From NCBI GenBank assembly GCA_024516155.1, contig JAJJXM010000095.1, positions 62,001-126,000 of the forward strand: 64,000 nucleotides of DNA. Reading direction: 5' to 3'. The position numbers were made by a program, and so were the translations under genes. Of this stretch, positions 21,068-32,102 are shown in pieces. The stretch is from Pyronema omphalodes. Lineage: Eukaryota > Ascomycota > Pezizomycetes > Pezizales > Pyronemataceae. Under the pieces are notes generated by a model, which had not been told where the DNA came from, did no database searches, and worked only from the letters and a program-made list of their open reading frames with translations. Position 1 is the first letter of the stretch. Every line of letters starts with the position of its first letter.

Positions 21068-22593
21068 GAAATCTCAGGAATCCAAAATATCAAGAATCCA
21101 GGAATCCAGGAATATAAAAAACCCCAGAAATCCCAGAAATCTCATAAGTCATGCATATGGACCTTATCAGCTTCCTCACTATATTCCCTTCACTATCCCT
21201 TCACTATCCCTTCACTATTCCTCCAAAAATTTCTCCCTAAACTTCGTAAACTTCGTAAACTTCGTAAACTTCGTAAACTTTAAACTTTAAAATCTCCTTA
21301 TAAACTTTCTTTATAAAAATCATCTTTAAAATTCCTTTAAAATTCATCTTTAAAATTCTTTAAAATTCCTCTGAAATATATACATACTGTATACTGTATA
21401 CTGTAAACTGTAAACTGTAAACTCCCAGTGACCATAGGTTACTTCTTTCAATCCAATCCATCAATCCAAACGCAACCCCAATACCAAACGCAATACCAAA
21501 CACAACCATCAATCAAATCCATGAAGTCCTATATATAATAACAATAAATTTCCATACCCCCACGAAAACATCCTAGCAACCCGAATCCCTAGCACCCCAG
21601 CACTCTGAATCCCTAGCACCCTGAATCCCCAGCACCCTGAATCCCCAGTACCCTGAATAACAAAACTCCCGCACACAATATACTCCTGTCCTACTCCGAA
21701 TCCAATCCCAGTGCTAAGCCAATCCAATCCTAATCCAATCCTAATCCAGTCCCATCCTAATCTCAGTGCTAATCCTAATCCATCCGACTCCTATTCCATT
21801 CCATCCATTTCATTCCAATCCCAATCCTAATCCAATCCTATTCCAATCCAACTCCTAAACCTAATCCATCAATCCCATTCCATCCTAATCCCATTCCATC
21901 CAACTCCTAATACTATGCTCAGTACTCATCCAATCCTACTCCAAATCCATTCTGAAAGGCATAGCATAGCATTAGCATGCATCAATTCCAACACCAAAAG
22001 CAATCCAAGAAAAAACAAAAACAAAAATGAAAAAAAAAAAAAAAAAAAAAAACGAAAAACAATAAACAAAAACAAGAAACAAAAAACAAGAAACAATAAA
22101 CAAGAAACAAGAAAACAAGAAACACCATCTACCCAATCGCCACAATAACCGCAATCGCCATATACAATCACAAGATGAAAATCAATAAAAATACAAAACA
22201 AAACGAAAAACAAAAGAGCCCGCATAAACGCAAAACGCAAAAAACACAGACAGACAAGGAATAAGTAAAACAAGTATAACAAGTGCTGATTCATGAGTAG
22301 ACTAGACTGTCGGTTGATCAGTCAAAATGGAGACGGCGTCTAAGAAGAAAAATAATACGCTGGCTTGTGCAGGGATATTTTTTTATTTCCTGAGCTTTTC
22401 CAGATACGGGAATTTGGTGGTTTGGTAGTTTCAGGATTCCAGTGTTCCAGGGCTCCACAGTTTCAGGGTTCCACAGTTCCAGGGCTCCACTGTTTCAGGG
22501 TTCCAAGGTTCCATAGTTCCATAATTCGGTATTTCCATAATTCAGTAGTTCCATGGTTTCAATTCCTGACCAGACCAATTCTGTCCTTTATAT
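21068..22593. other. Intergenic, very repeat-rich
   Basis: Short degenerate arrays follow one another: AACTTCGTA (21240-21290), TTAAAATTC (21320-21375), ATCCCTAGCACCCTGA (21585-21660), CCAATCCTAAT (21720-21900), an A-rich tract with AACAAG units (22000-22120) and TTCCA-GGGTT units (22430-22560). No exon recognised. Confidence 0.55.
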
Positions 22594-23655
22594 TCATACC
22601 AAATCCTTTACTCTCTCTGCAGCGACTCTTTCCGTCATACCCAGCATTCTACCCTCCTCCTCACTCTCCTCCTCATCACCATCCAAAATCCCCTCCAAGT
22701 CCCTCTCTTCCTCCACCAAATCCTCATATTCCTGCCCCTGTAACAGTCCCTGTTCCTGATTTAACCGTTCTCTCTCCGCAGCCTCCAACATAGCCGCTCT
22801 CTTCATAGTTCTCCTCCAAATAACCCATCCGGTGACAGCACCTAACAGCAAACCCGCTACAATGGTTCCATAATTCACCATCTTTGTTTTCCTATCCATT
22901 TTCTCATCTGCAGCAGCCAGGACCGCTAACCTATGTCCAATCCAAGTATGTATCAACAACTTTGGAGTAGCCACAGCAGTAGCAAACGCAAAAGCCGCCG
23001 GGGTGACAGTAGGAAATGTTGAAACGGCTCCATTACTAATCGAATACGGAAGCGGACATAACCTTATAGCGCAAAGAAGCTTCAAGCCGTCATGTTTTAG
23101 GGTTAATGATAAAGCTTCAAAACGTTTATCTGTTGCTACAAGCCGCTGAGAAAAGTTCTTAAACAAATGTCGACATGCAACAAATGCAGTTGTGCTGCCG
23201 ATAACGGTTCCAGAAGCAACGATAAACCATCCATGGGGAAATCCATAAACGAAGCCAGCTAAAGTAACACTAGTGGAATAACCAATCATAGGGGGAAACG
23301 CAGATACGAAGCAGAGAGTAAAAATTACCATCCAACCAGCTGGTAGGGACCGGAGTTTAGTGGATATAGGTAATAATGCGGCTAGGATTTGGGTGTGGAA
23401 AATTAGGGTTAGGATCCCGATTGTCGCGGATAATAATAGACAAAAGATTAACACGATTCGTTGGAGAAGTGTTAAGGAATGGAAACGTTTGCGCGCCCAT
23501 CGAAGCAGCTTCTTGCCGCGGGAGAAGGCGGAGGGAGGCGTGGTTTTCGTGGAAAGGGAGGAGCTGATGGTGGAGGCTGATCGGGATCGGGTCCACGCTG
23601 GTGGGCGGTTGGGCGGTGTGTAGAGTGCCCTGCTATGGCGGGGGATTTCAGACAT
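22594..23655 (-). CDS. TVP38: TVP38 family (SNARE-associated Golgi / VTT domain) membrane protein
   Basis: Single-exon frame of 353 residues. Yeast Tvp38 is a Golgi membrane protein found with Tlg2 vesicles; the VTT/DedA fold is linked to lipid scrambling in relatives. A basic, Ser/Thr/Pro-rich cytosolic N-terminus (1-60) is followed by a membrane helix (about 64-90), then the VTT domain (about 105-270), with FPPMIGYSTSVTLAGFVYGF, a GTVIGSTTAF helix and the family's RLCPLPYSISNGA. One more helix (about 270-290) leads to a long acidic tail (EEERDLEGILDGDEEESEEE). The start is the only upstream ATG in frame and fits family length. The gene stands alone, with about 6 kb of repeats behind its promoter. 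Confidence 0.9.
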   Translation of the reverse strand: MSEIPRHSRALYTPPNRPPAWTRSRSASTISSSLSTKTTPPSAFSRGKKLLRWARKRFHSLTLLQRIVLIFCLLLSATIGILTLIFHTQILAALLPISTKLRSLPAGWMVIFTLCFVSAFPPMIGYSTSVTLAGFVYGFPHGWFIVASGTVIGSTTAFVACRHLFKNFSQRLVATDKRFEALSLTLKHDGLKLLCAIRLCPLPYSISNGAVSTFPTVTPAAFAFATAVATPKLLIHTWIGHRLAVLAAADEKMDRKTKMVNYGTIVAGLLLGAVTGWVIWRRTMKRAAMLEAAERERLNQEQGLLQGQEYEDLVEEERDLEGILDGDEEESEEEGRMLGMTERVAAERVKDLV

Positions 23656-26080
23656 CTTGTTGTGGGGATTCTATTCGCGGTGTGTAGATTGACGAGAAAT
23701 GATTGTGGGTTGGAAGTTCAGACGTCGTTGAGAAGATGGCGGGTGTGTGGTAATTGTTCTCTGCTAAAGCGGGTTTTTGTACTTTGTGTAGTAGACAATC
23801 TTTGGTTCAGCGGTTCTGGGGCTCGTTTGATGTATGTCGGTTTCTATCGATTGTCGCTGTAATGTTCGTGAGGCTTTTTTTAACTGGCCTTTGGGGATCC
23901 CCTCAGTTGGTGGTGGAGATGAGGCGTTGTATGTACGTATGTTGTAAGTTTGGCGACTCCGGTCGTGTCAAGGGGTGAGGTGAGGTCAAGTTCCGGGAAC
24001 AGAAAGCTTACAAGGTCTTGTAAGGTCTCACAAAGAACGAGGGGTAAGGTAAGCAAGCAAGCTTTCTAAACTAAGAAAGTAGCCTGCATAAAAGTCGCAG
24101 GATCGCTTGTTGTAGACTGTACCGGATTACAGTCGTCGCTCGGTTGTTGCTCTTTGGCGGGGAGGTTCGTGATGGCTTGTAGTCTGTGTGTAGGTTGGAG
24201 AGGGCCTCGCCTGTGTTTAATTGTCGCTCCCGGACGTTGGTATCACAGCATCACCTGGGAGCCCTGGGGGAGGGAGCCCTGGGAGGAGGGAGCCCTGGAA
24301 GCCATGGAAGCCCTAAGATCCCGGGGGACCCGGTAAAGGAGGAATCTAAAGGAGGAGCCAAAGGGAGCCCAAGGGAGCCCAAGGGAGCCAAAGGGAGCCA
24401 AACGGAGCCAAAGGGAGCCAAAAGGGAGTAGTCTAAAGGGATAAGCTAGGCGTTACGGCGAAGCTTTGTAAGGCCGCGCTAGTAGCCGTGAAAACCCTGG
24501 GGGGGAGGATAGTGCGTGTGTCTGGGCTGACGGAAGTTGAAGGAAGTTTCAGACAAGTTGCACTTTACCGGCATCACTGCAGGATGAGAAATGTAATTTT
24601 GTGTGACGGGGCGACGAGGTGCAGTGAAGGGCGAGAAATACAGTGAAATGCAATGAATGAAATACAATGAAATCTCATAAAATACAATGAACTCAAATTA
24701 TTAAAAGTCTATAAATCTGGCGCAATCAAACTGCACCGTTGATACAGCGATAAGATACGCAATCAAACCATTAATCTAAATCAACATTAGTATCTACTCT
24801 CTTCATACGTATACTCCCCCCGGAACCATCTCGGAATTCTATATGTAGTTCTTTTTTCTATGTATAAATACCTCACTCAATCATTTTTCACTTACAAACC
24901 GCAAAGTCGTACCAACTCGGCGACTCGGCACCGACGGAACCAGCCAGACAGCGAAGCAGCAAGTCAACACCCGTTACGGGGCGGGGTGAGGCGGGTATGC
25001 AGACGAGTCACGAAAAGCAGACGAAAGTAGACGAAAGCAGACTGACGAAAAGCACGGCATTCACGGCAACGGAATGACGCGTTTCCATCTATCTATTTCC
25101 ATATCCAGATTAGATAATCTCTAATCTATAATCTACATAACACGACTGACACCATACCATGGTGGGATCATCTCACGAATAAGATACACGAAGATACGAA
25201 TAGAATACATACATACATACATAAAGACACGACTGTATGTATGACATACAGGATAAGATACGATAAGGTAGATCATCGGGTACAGTCAGCGGGATTATAT
25301 GCGGGGAAGGCAAAAAAAAAAAAAAAAAAGTTCACGTTAAAGTACCATGTCCTTGTACTTGTACTTGTACTTCTACATAAGCACCGTATCCTATATGTAC
25401 ATACATATATCCCGTACATATATCCCATCGATACATATCCTACTTCATCACTACAAATCTCCTATCAATATGTATCTCCATGTATCTACCATCAATATGC
25501 ATCTATATAGTAGCATACCATGTATACCTCGTATACCATGCATATCAATAGCAACATCATCGCATCACACTACAATGTACATCGCCAAGGACATCACCAT
25601 AAAGCTTAGCTTAGCTCAATCATCAATCATCAATCATCAATCATCAATCATCAATCATCAATCATCAATCATCACCACCAACTCCAAAGTCTCAGACGGT
25701 TACAGTTACAGTTGAACTTTATTTGATTTCTTGATTTCTTGATCTTTCGGGCTATTGTGAGTTTTCTGGCTATTCTGGATTTTCTGGCTATTCTGGATTT
25801 TCTGGCTATTCTGGATTTTCTGGCTATGCTGGCTATGATGGGGGTGGATGTTGTATATTGTATATTGTACACTATATATATATATACATATAGCTACAGA
25901 AAACATCATACGTAAAATCACTGAGGGTAGGTGGGTAGGTGGATAGGCGGGTAGGTTATAGCACTGCTGCTATATACCGTTGCTTATGTGGTTAGCACTA
26001 GGTACCTGTAGGCTATCATCTGGCAGCTGGATGACCGCTGGATAACAGCTGGATGGCATGTTACGGTGTGGTATTTGATT
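23656..26080. other. Intergenic with simple repeats
   Basis: It contains GGGAGCCAAAG/GGAGCCCTGG repeats (24255-24430), ATGAAATACA-like repeats (24640-24690), a poly-A run (25313-25329), CAATCAT repeats (25616-25672) and a GGATTTTCTGGCTATTCT array (25745-25835). No exon recognised. Confidence 0.5.
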
Positions 26081-26084
26081 TGAT

Positions 26085-26290
26085 TTGATTTTCTTGAACG
26101 TTCCCAACCTTAAGGTTATGACGTATGCTACAGTCTATTTACATTTCGAGGCTCCAGCTGTTACCTTGGAGTCTCGCTGGGATCCGCCCCAGAGCGTACT
26201 TCATTTCTTGGGCCTGTTGCCACCTCTCTTCCTTCTGCTGGTTTTCATTCTCGTCGTTACATTTTGGAGCCCTGTTCGCTCTTTTCCCTC
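26085..26290 (-). repeat. Dispersed repeat family R2, copy b
   Basis: Read on the minus strand it runs AACAGGGCTCCAAAATGTAA, GAGAATGAAAACCAGC, GCTCTGGGGCGGATCC and GTCATAACCTTAAGGTTGGG, followed by an AAATCAAATC tail. It is the closest relative of copy a at 8868. The hairpin AACC-TTAA-GGTT lies at 26106-26117. Confidence 0.72.
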
Positions 26291-26640
26291 CCGGCACTCT
26301 CACTCTACACTCTCACTTCGTTATTCGTACCCTATCTTTGCTCTCTTCTGCTCTCCTCTGCCCTCCTATGCTCTCCTTAACTCTCCTCTTCTCTCCTCGC
26401 CTCTCCTCTTCTCTCCTCGCCTCTCCTCTTCTCTCCTCTTCTCTCCTCTTCTCTCCTCTTCTCTCCCCGCCTCTCCTCTTCTCTCCTCGCCTCTCCTCGC
26501 CTCTCCTCTTCTTTCCTCGCCTCTCCTCTTCTCTCCTCGCCTCTCTACTTCAATCCTCTCTGCTCCTCTCCTCTCTTCTCCTCTCTTCTCTGCTCCATTA
26601 CACTGGTCCTCTTCTTCCTCTCACTTCTTCTCTTTTGCCT
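26290..26640 (+). repeat. CTCCTCTTCT / CTCGCCTCTC degenerate array
   Basis: A 350-bp pyrimidine-only array of 10-bp units alternating TCTCCTCTTC and TCTCCTCGCC. It borders the 5' side of R2 copy b; the related element at 55.5-57.6 kb is also GA-rich at the corresponding point, so the array may have grown from retroposon sequence. Confidence 0.8.
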
Positions 26641-26772
26641 TTCTCGCGCGCTACCCTTTCTTGCTCTTGCTGTTCTTCGGCTCTCTATGTACATAATTAT
26701 GTATCAGTCTTCAGGGGGTTACGGTGTGGTATGGTGCAGCGTGCTATATACTGTGTACTGTGAATTACGTAC

Positions 26773-26975
26773 TGGAGGACTTCCCATCGCTCTATTGGGG
26801 GTGGATAGAACAACCTCAACTTCATCTATTGGATAGCAATAGAAAATCTGAATAGACAGGGGGGTACAGACCCCCCTGTCTATCCTAGTGCTCTATTCGC
26901 GTCCTATAGAAAATATTTTTTTGTGGTGAAATGGACTCTCATGTCGGTTGCTATAGAGCGATGGGAAGTCCTCCA
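26773..26975. mobile_element. MITE-like element (203 bp)
   Basis: Perfect 23-bp inverted ends, beginning TGGAGGACTTCCCATCGCTC, lie at 26773-26795 and 26953-26975. In the middle is a second, perfect 14-bp palindrome arm pair (26852-26865 and 26870-26883) around the loop ACAG, with six G's facing six C's. No coding capacity. A clear target duplication was not found. Confidence 0.8.
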
Positions 26976-27029
26976 CTGTGTGTTATATAAAGTTTCCAGA
27001 AGCCTCAACTTTGGAGCTAGACTTTTGGT

Positions 27030-27480
27030 GCGTTACAGGTTACAGGTTACGGGTGATAAGTTACGGGTTATAAGTTACGGGTTACAAGTTGCGGTTTACA
27101 AGTTTCATGTTACAGGTTATAAGATTTCATGTTACAGATTATAAGATACGAGATTTCATGTTACACGTTATATGATTCATGTTACAGATTACAATGATAC
27201 CGCTGGAGGGCCATAAATCAGAATTACGAGATTACGGTATATCGAGATTATCGGATTACACGATTACACGATTACATGATTGCGGCAATACACGATTACG
27301 GGATCATGGGATCACAGCTATACAAAATTACATGATCATGGAATCACAGCTATACACGATTACGGGATTATAGCTATACAGCTATACACGATTACACGAC
27401 CACAGAATCACATCCATACCAAACCACATCCATATCAAACCACATCCATACCAAACCACATCCATACCAAACCACATCAT
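27030..27480 (+). repeat. Degenerate short tandem repeats
   Basis: Successive arrays of GTTACAGGTTA/AAGTTACGG (27030-27190), CGATTACACGATTAC (27235-27400) and ACCACATCCATACCAA (27410-27475). No gene. Confidence 0.7.
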
Positions 27481-27759
27481 CAAATCATCAAATCATCACA
27501 TAATCTCGCCACAACATCACCACGACACATACCATCTTCACGAACCACCAACTACGAAAGATCCCTCTTTCTCAATACTCTTTTTGCTGTGAATCTCCAG
27601 ACCCCCAGTTTCAGAAGAAAAGAAAGAAAGGAAATTTCTTAGTGATGTTGCTCGCAGTTTGAAATTCGATAAGTGGAGCCAATGAGTCATTGACTCATCT
27701 AGTGGAAATTCTGATGGTTAAAGTATCGTGGAGTGGTGATGTTTCGTGACTGTAAACCG

Positions 27760-28180
27760 ACAGACAGCAAACAGCGGACAGCAGACAGCAGACAGCAGAC
27801 GGACAGCAGACGGACAGCAGACGGACAGCAGACGGACAGCAGACGGACAGCAGACGGACAGCAGACAGCAGACAGCAGACAGCAGACAGCAGACAGCAGA
27901 CAGCAGACAGCAGACAGCAGACAGCAGACAGCAGACAGCAGACAGCAGACAGCAGACAGCAGACAGCAGACAGCAGACAGCAGACAGCAGACAGCAGACA
28001 GCAGACAGCAGACAGCAGACAGCAGACAGCAGACAGCAGACAGCAGACAGCAGACAGCAGACAGCAGACAGCAGACAGCAGACGGACAGCAGACGGACAG
28101 CAGACGGACAGCAGACGGACAGCAGACGGACAGCAGACGGACAGCAGACGGACAGCAGACGGACAGCAGACGGACAGCAA
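27760..28180 (+). repeat. Nested 7-bp and 11-bp minisatellite
   Basis: A central block of about 30 copies of GACAGCA (about 27865-28080) is flanked on both sides by arrays of GACGGACAGCA, about seven copies left and eight or nine right. The 11-mer is the 7-mer with an inserted GACG. Because 7 and 11 are not multiples of three, long open frames appear in several phases on both strands; they are not genes. Confidence 0.95.
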
Positions 28181-28628
28181 ACAGCAAATCCTCACTTCTT
28201 TTTTTTTTCCTTTTTTTTCCTTGTCAATATCTTTATATCAATTCACTATTCACTATTCAAATTTCAACTCGATCCAACTTACATATCTTCACCATCCATA
28301 ACGTTTGACGAAATGAGAATAACAAGACATCGAGACGTCTATAGGTCATAGATCATAAGTCATCATTCATCATTCACTGCCGTATTTAACTCTACCTTAC
28401 ATATCTTAATAATCCTATATATTCATGTATCTATGATTTATCACCCCTCCCCCCCCGCCCCCCCCCCCCGGACCCCGGGTTTCTGCAGTATTGAAACTTG
28501 AAAGTACTCCTGATTCCAAGCCTCCAAGCGTCAAAGCGTCAAAGGATACATTTAAACCCGAGACTTCATATTCAAGACTCGAAACCCAAATATAGGGTTT
28601 AAGACTGACTTATATTTCAGTATATCAG

Positions 28629-28866
28629 CGGAGAACTTCCCATGCGGTTATAAACACGCTATAGCAACAATTTCTCCATTACATTTTCCATTACATTCTA
28701 CAGCAGAATGTTACGAATTCGCTTATCACGAATTCGCTTATCACGATATCTCTAGCGCGTCTCTGACCTCAATGCCGTGATTTCAGAGTTACAACTTAGG
28801 GCATTGTGTTTTGTTGGAAATTGTAATAGAAAAAGCGTTGCTATAGTCTTATGAGATGTTCTCCAG
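28629..28866. mobile_element. MITE-like element related to 26773-26975
   Basis: Imperfect inverted ends: GGAGAACTTCCCATGCGG on the left against GGAGAACATCTCATAAG on the complement of the right. Both are followed by a shared CTATAGCAAC and a T-rich stretch to ATTACA-TTTCCA. The outer motif GGAGRACWTCYCAT matches the ends of the element at 26773. No coding capacity. Confidence 0.6.
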
Positions 28867-28906
28867 TATACATATCAGTATACCAGGCTGGTTTAGAGAG
28901 CGGGGG

Positions 28907-29106
28907 GTGGGGGTTGGTTGGTTGGTTGGTTGGTTGGTTGGTTGGTTGGTTGGTTGGTTGGTTGGTTGGTTGGTTGGTTGGTTGGTTGGTTGGTTGGTTG
29001 GTTGGTTGGTTGGTTGGTTGGTTGGTTGGTTGGTTGGTTGGTTGGTTGGTTGGTTGGTTGGTTGGTTGGTTGGTTGGTTGGTTAATTGGTTGGTTGGTTG
29101 GTTAGT
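28907..29106 (+). repeat. (GGTT)n microsatellite, about 200 bp
   Basis: Nearly pure GGTT repeat, about 48 copies with a single TTAATT interruption close to the right end. The plus strand could form two-tetrad G-quadruplexes. Open frames here (GWLV and NQPT repeats) are artefacts of the period. Confidence 0.97.
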
Positions 29107-29928
29107 TAGTGTTTCTATATACATACCTAAATTTCACAGACTTCACCGACTTCACAAATCAGAGTAAACGAATGATACCCTATGACGCATACACCCACAC
29201 ACCGTGTTCGTCAGTGGTCACTCGATGATGATGATGATGATGATGATGGTTAAAGTATGTTAATTCCATGGATATATAATCTTACAGCTACTGATCCTGA
29301 ATACTAATGCCACTGCTGTTATTGTTATCACTGTTGTCGCTGTTATCACTGCTCTGAGTGTTATCACGGCTATATTCGATATATTTGATATATTTGATAT
29401 ATTCGATATATTTGATATATTTGATATGATAATCGAATCGTCTTAAGTTATATGCATATCCCCAGGGAGTTCGGTGTTGTGGTGTTATCGGTGATGGTAA
29501 GTACTTTATGTTATGAGGCTGTGAGGCTGTGAGGCTGTGAGGTTGTGATATCATCATACCGTATCATTATTATATTCACAAGATACAAAGGCAAAGGCGA
29601 CTGATAAAAAAAACAATCGAAAACAAGTCAGGAAAAGCAGAAAAACTCCATAAGATATAAGATATAAGAAAGATATAAAAAACAGGCCCTTGGTAACAAA
29701 CAAAAAAAGAGAAGAGAAGAGAAGAGAAGAAAAGGAAAGAGAAGGAAAGAAAGAAGAGCTGAGATATTCCTTTTGACGGAAGTATAAAACGGGGAAAGAA
29801 ATATTGATGTTGCAGAGGGTATTGTGCATTGTGCATTATCCAACCGAATCATTGGGCGGCCATGGATGGCCGTCATAGCCACCTCACCACCTCACCATCT
29901 CATCACCCCACCACCTCGCTCCTAAACC
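29107..29928. other. Intergenic
   Basis: Short repeats (ATGATG at 29224-29247, ATATTTGATAT at 29370-29430, GTGAGGCT at 29515-29545, GAGAA at 29705-29760). CCTAAACCCTAAACCCT at 29921-29937 overlaps the 3' end of the next gene. No exon recognised. Confidence 0.45.
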
Positions 29929-31199
29929 CTAAACCCTCTCCCTCCCCCAGCTCATAACCGTCTCCAAAACCAAATCCGGGACAACCCATCCAATAACTTC
30001 ATGCAACCACGCCCCAGACCCGACCCTAACCGTCTTTCCCGCGCCTCTCATAACGACATCAAAAACACAATTCGACAATTCCCTAACACTAGATCCCCTT
30101 ACTCTTTTTTCCCTCAACTCTCCCAACTCAGGATAAACACCTCTTGCCTTTTCCCCCCAATTGGCCAATTCCTGCCTTCTATTCGCCGCCTGCGCCGCAT
30201 TATATCCCGGAGATAAATCAAACGTCCCCGTTCTGATCATCGTAACCATCACACCAACCGGTCTCAACTCCCTTCTCAAGCATCCCACAAACGCGTCCAA
30301 TCCCGCCGCAACCACGACTTCCGGCGCATGAAACGCAGGTCTCAACGCAAGTTGCGTAGTGGGGGTAAGTACCACCAGCCTAGCTTTCTGGTTACGGAGA
30401 ACAGATACAAAGGAAGTAACTGTGAGAAACGGTGACATTAACCGACAGTTTAGAACATCGCCCCAAGTATCTGCGGATATCACCTCCACGGGACCTTCGG
30501 GGTAATGACTATCTGGTACCACCACCATACCGGCGAGTTTCAAACGATGAGGAACGGCGCCTGGAAATGCCTGAAGAGGGGTTTTTAGGTAAGCTTCGAA
30601 TTTAGCGACGGAGGCAGAGGAAGCGGTGGGGTCTAGGAGGTCGAGATGGAGGGGCCGGATATCGCGACCCCCGAGTGATAGCACGGTTTGTTCATCGTCT
30701 AGGTTGGCGACGATTAGGAATATGATGAAGCCGCGACGTTCGAGGTCTGTGGCGAGGGAGCGGGTGCAGGGGTCGTGTGGGCTGCCGCTGAGGAGGAGGA
30801 CGGTGCTGCGGGCTCCGTTGGGGGCGCGGGGTGCTCGACGTTTGCGTCGCGCGAGTTGTCGGCTGTGGAGGAGGTAGGTGGAGAGACCGACGGTGGTGGA
30901 GGCGAGGATGGCGGCGGAGAGTCGGTTATTGTCGGACCAGGTGTAGAGGCGGGAGAAAAGAGAGGCGGAGGGTGCGGGGGGTGGGGGTGGTGCGGGGGCG
31001 CGCCGGTAGAGATTGCTGGTTTGTACGGCGGTGCGGATGGTGGAGGCGAGGGCATCGGCTGGGTGGGTGTTAGTCGCTGAGGAAGAACTAGAGGGCGAAG
31101 GGGTACGGTACCTTTTTCGTCGATTTTGTCGGCGACGTCAAAGGCGGCCTTTTGAATAGATTTAAGGGAGGAGTAAAGGTAAGCCGAGTAATCCTCCAT
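29929..31199 (-). CDS. DUF1776 family protein (short-chain-dehydrogenase-like, 2 exons)
   Basis: Predicted 405-residue fungal protein of the DUF1776 family, which has a Rossmann-like short-chain-dehydrogenase fold and no assigned reaction. Exons, in coding order, are 31112-31199 and 29929-31058. The 53-bp intron has donor GTACCG, acceptor CCCAG and branch GACTAAC. Splicing joins MEDYSAYLYSSLKSIQKAAF...DEK to ADALASTIRTAVQ. A proline-rich hinge, one membrane segment (about residues 75-92) and a basic ARRKRR stop-transfer follow. The cytosolic domain then opens with STVLLLSGSPHDP and FIIFLIVANLDDEQ (first beta-alpha units) and DIRPLHLDLLDP. A catalytic YxxxK is not evident, so it may bind rather than oxidise. 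Without splicing, two unrelated-looking frames appear and most of the membrane region is missed. GC-rich codon use is consistent throughout. Confidence 0.85.
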
Positions 31200-32102
31200 G
31201 GTTAGAAAGATAATCTGTAAAAATTTCTATCGTGGCGCTGCAAGTATATCCTTATTATTCGTTTACTGCGATATAATTTCGTTATAGTGTCGTAGGTATC
31301 TTGAAGCTGAAGATAAACTGAAGATACCGCGGCGCTTCACAAAAGTTCTGTTGAAGCGTGTCTCCGTTGGTTGCGATGAGATCTGCCGTTCGTTCGTCGT
31401 TGGCTTTTGCCGATTCGCTTGCTAGCTTGTGTGAGTAGTGACGGAAGCCAACGCGGCTCCGCTAGCTGGACTAATGCGATGATCTGACGTGTGGGGTTTC
31501 CCGCTGCTGACGTCACGGGATGGGGGTATTTATGGGAGCTGTTTGATGGGTTTCATTACCCTCAAAGGATGCATCAAGGTTCACTATAAGGCTATTTTAT
31601 TTATTAAAAATTCCTATCTTACTATGATTATGGTAATAATAACTCGACTCCTGTAGCTTCCTAGGACGAAGAAATACAAACCACATTCAGGAGCATCACA
31701 TGCAAATGCAGCGGGATTTCGGGTAGCTATCGATATGATTCCCACAAGCGATATCAGTAATCCCTCATAATGCAGGTCACTGTTACTCAAGCATATGAAT
31801 GAAGCAATAAACATTCTTGGCATTGTTTATTTTTACAAAACAGTAACTCCTCAATTCGCCATTCCTATCGTGATATCTCATGTCGCCATAATAGTCCTCA
31901 TCAGAATCGTAATCCAGCTACAATCCCTTCCCTAATGCTGTCGTTCTCTCTCCAAATATCCCCACATGACCATCCTCATCTCCTGTTCCTCTTTCTGTCT
32001 TTCCATCTCCAATTCCCTTTTTCTCTCCCATTCCTTATCCCCCAGCCCCCTTCCCAGCATCCCCATCCCCGCCCCCAATAGCCCCCGCCCCCTCCCTCCC
32101 CG
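31200..32102. other. Intergenic between DUF1776 start and chitinase 3' end
   Basis: 31200-31600 is the DUF1776 upstream region. At 31935-32102 (minus strand) the chitinase frame stays open for 56 codons beyond its TAG stop; see findings. No other exon recognised. Confidence 0.45.

Noticed and set aside
26085..26763. Two open frames of over 200 codons, Leu/Ser-rich
   Set aside because: They run through a retroposon end and a CT-only array; composition follows the repeat, not a protein.
27410..27475. Regularly repeated ACCACATCCATACCAA units as a possible CRISPR array
   Set aside because: Direct tandem units without unique spacers, in a eukaryotic genome.
27695..28351. Long overlapping open frames (160-200 codons) on both strands
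   Set aside because: They are produced by the 7-bp and 11-bp tandem units, which lack stops in several phases; there are no start context, exons or known domains.
28849..29167. Open frames with GWLV and NQPT repeats
   Set aside because: Pure consequence of the GGTT microsatellite.
29921..29937. CCTAAACCCTAAACCCT as telomeric sequence
   Set aside because: Only two imperfect units, overlapping the stop codon of a coding gene; far too short for a telomere tract.
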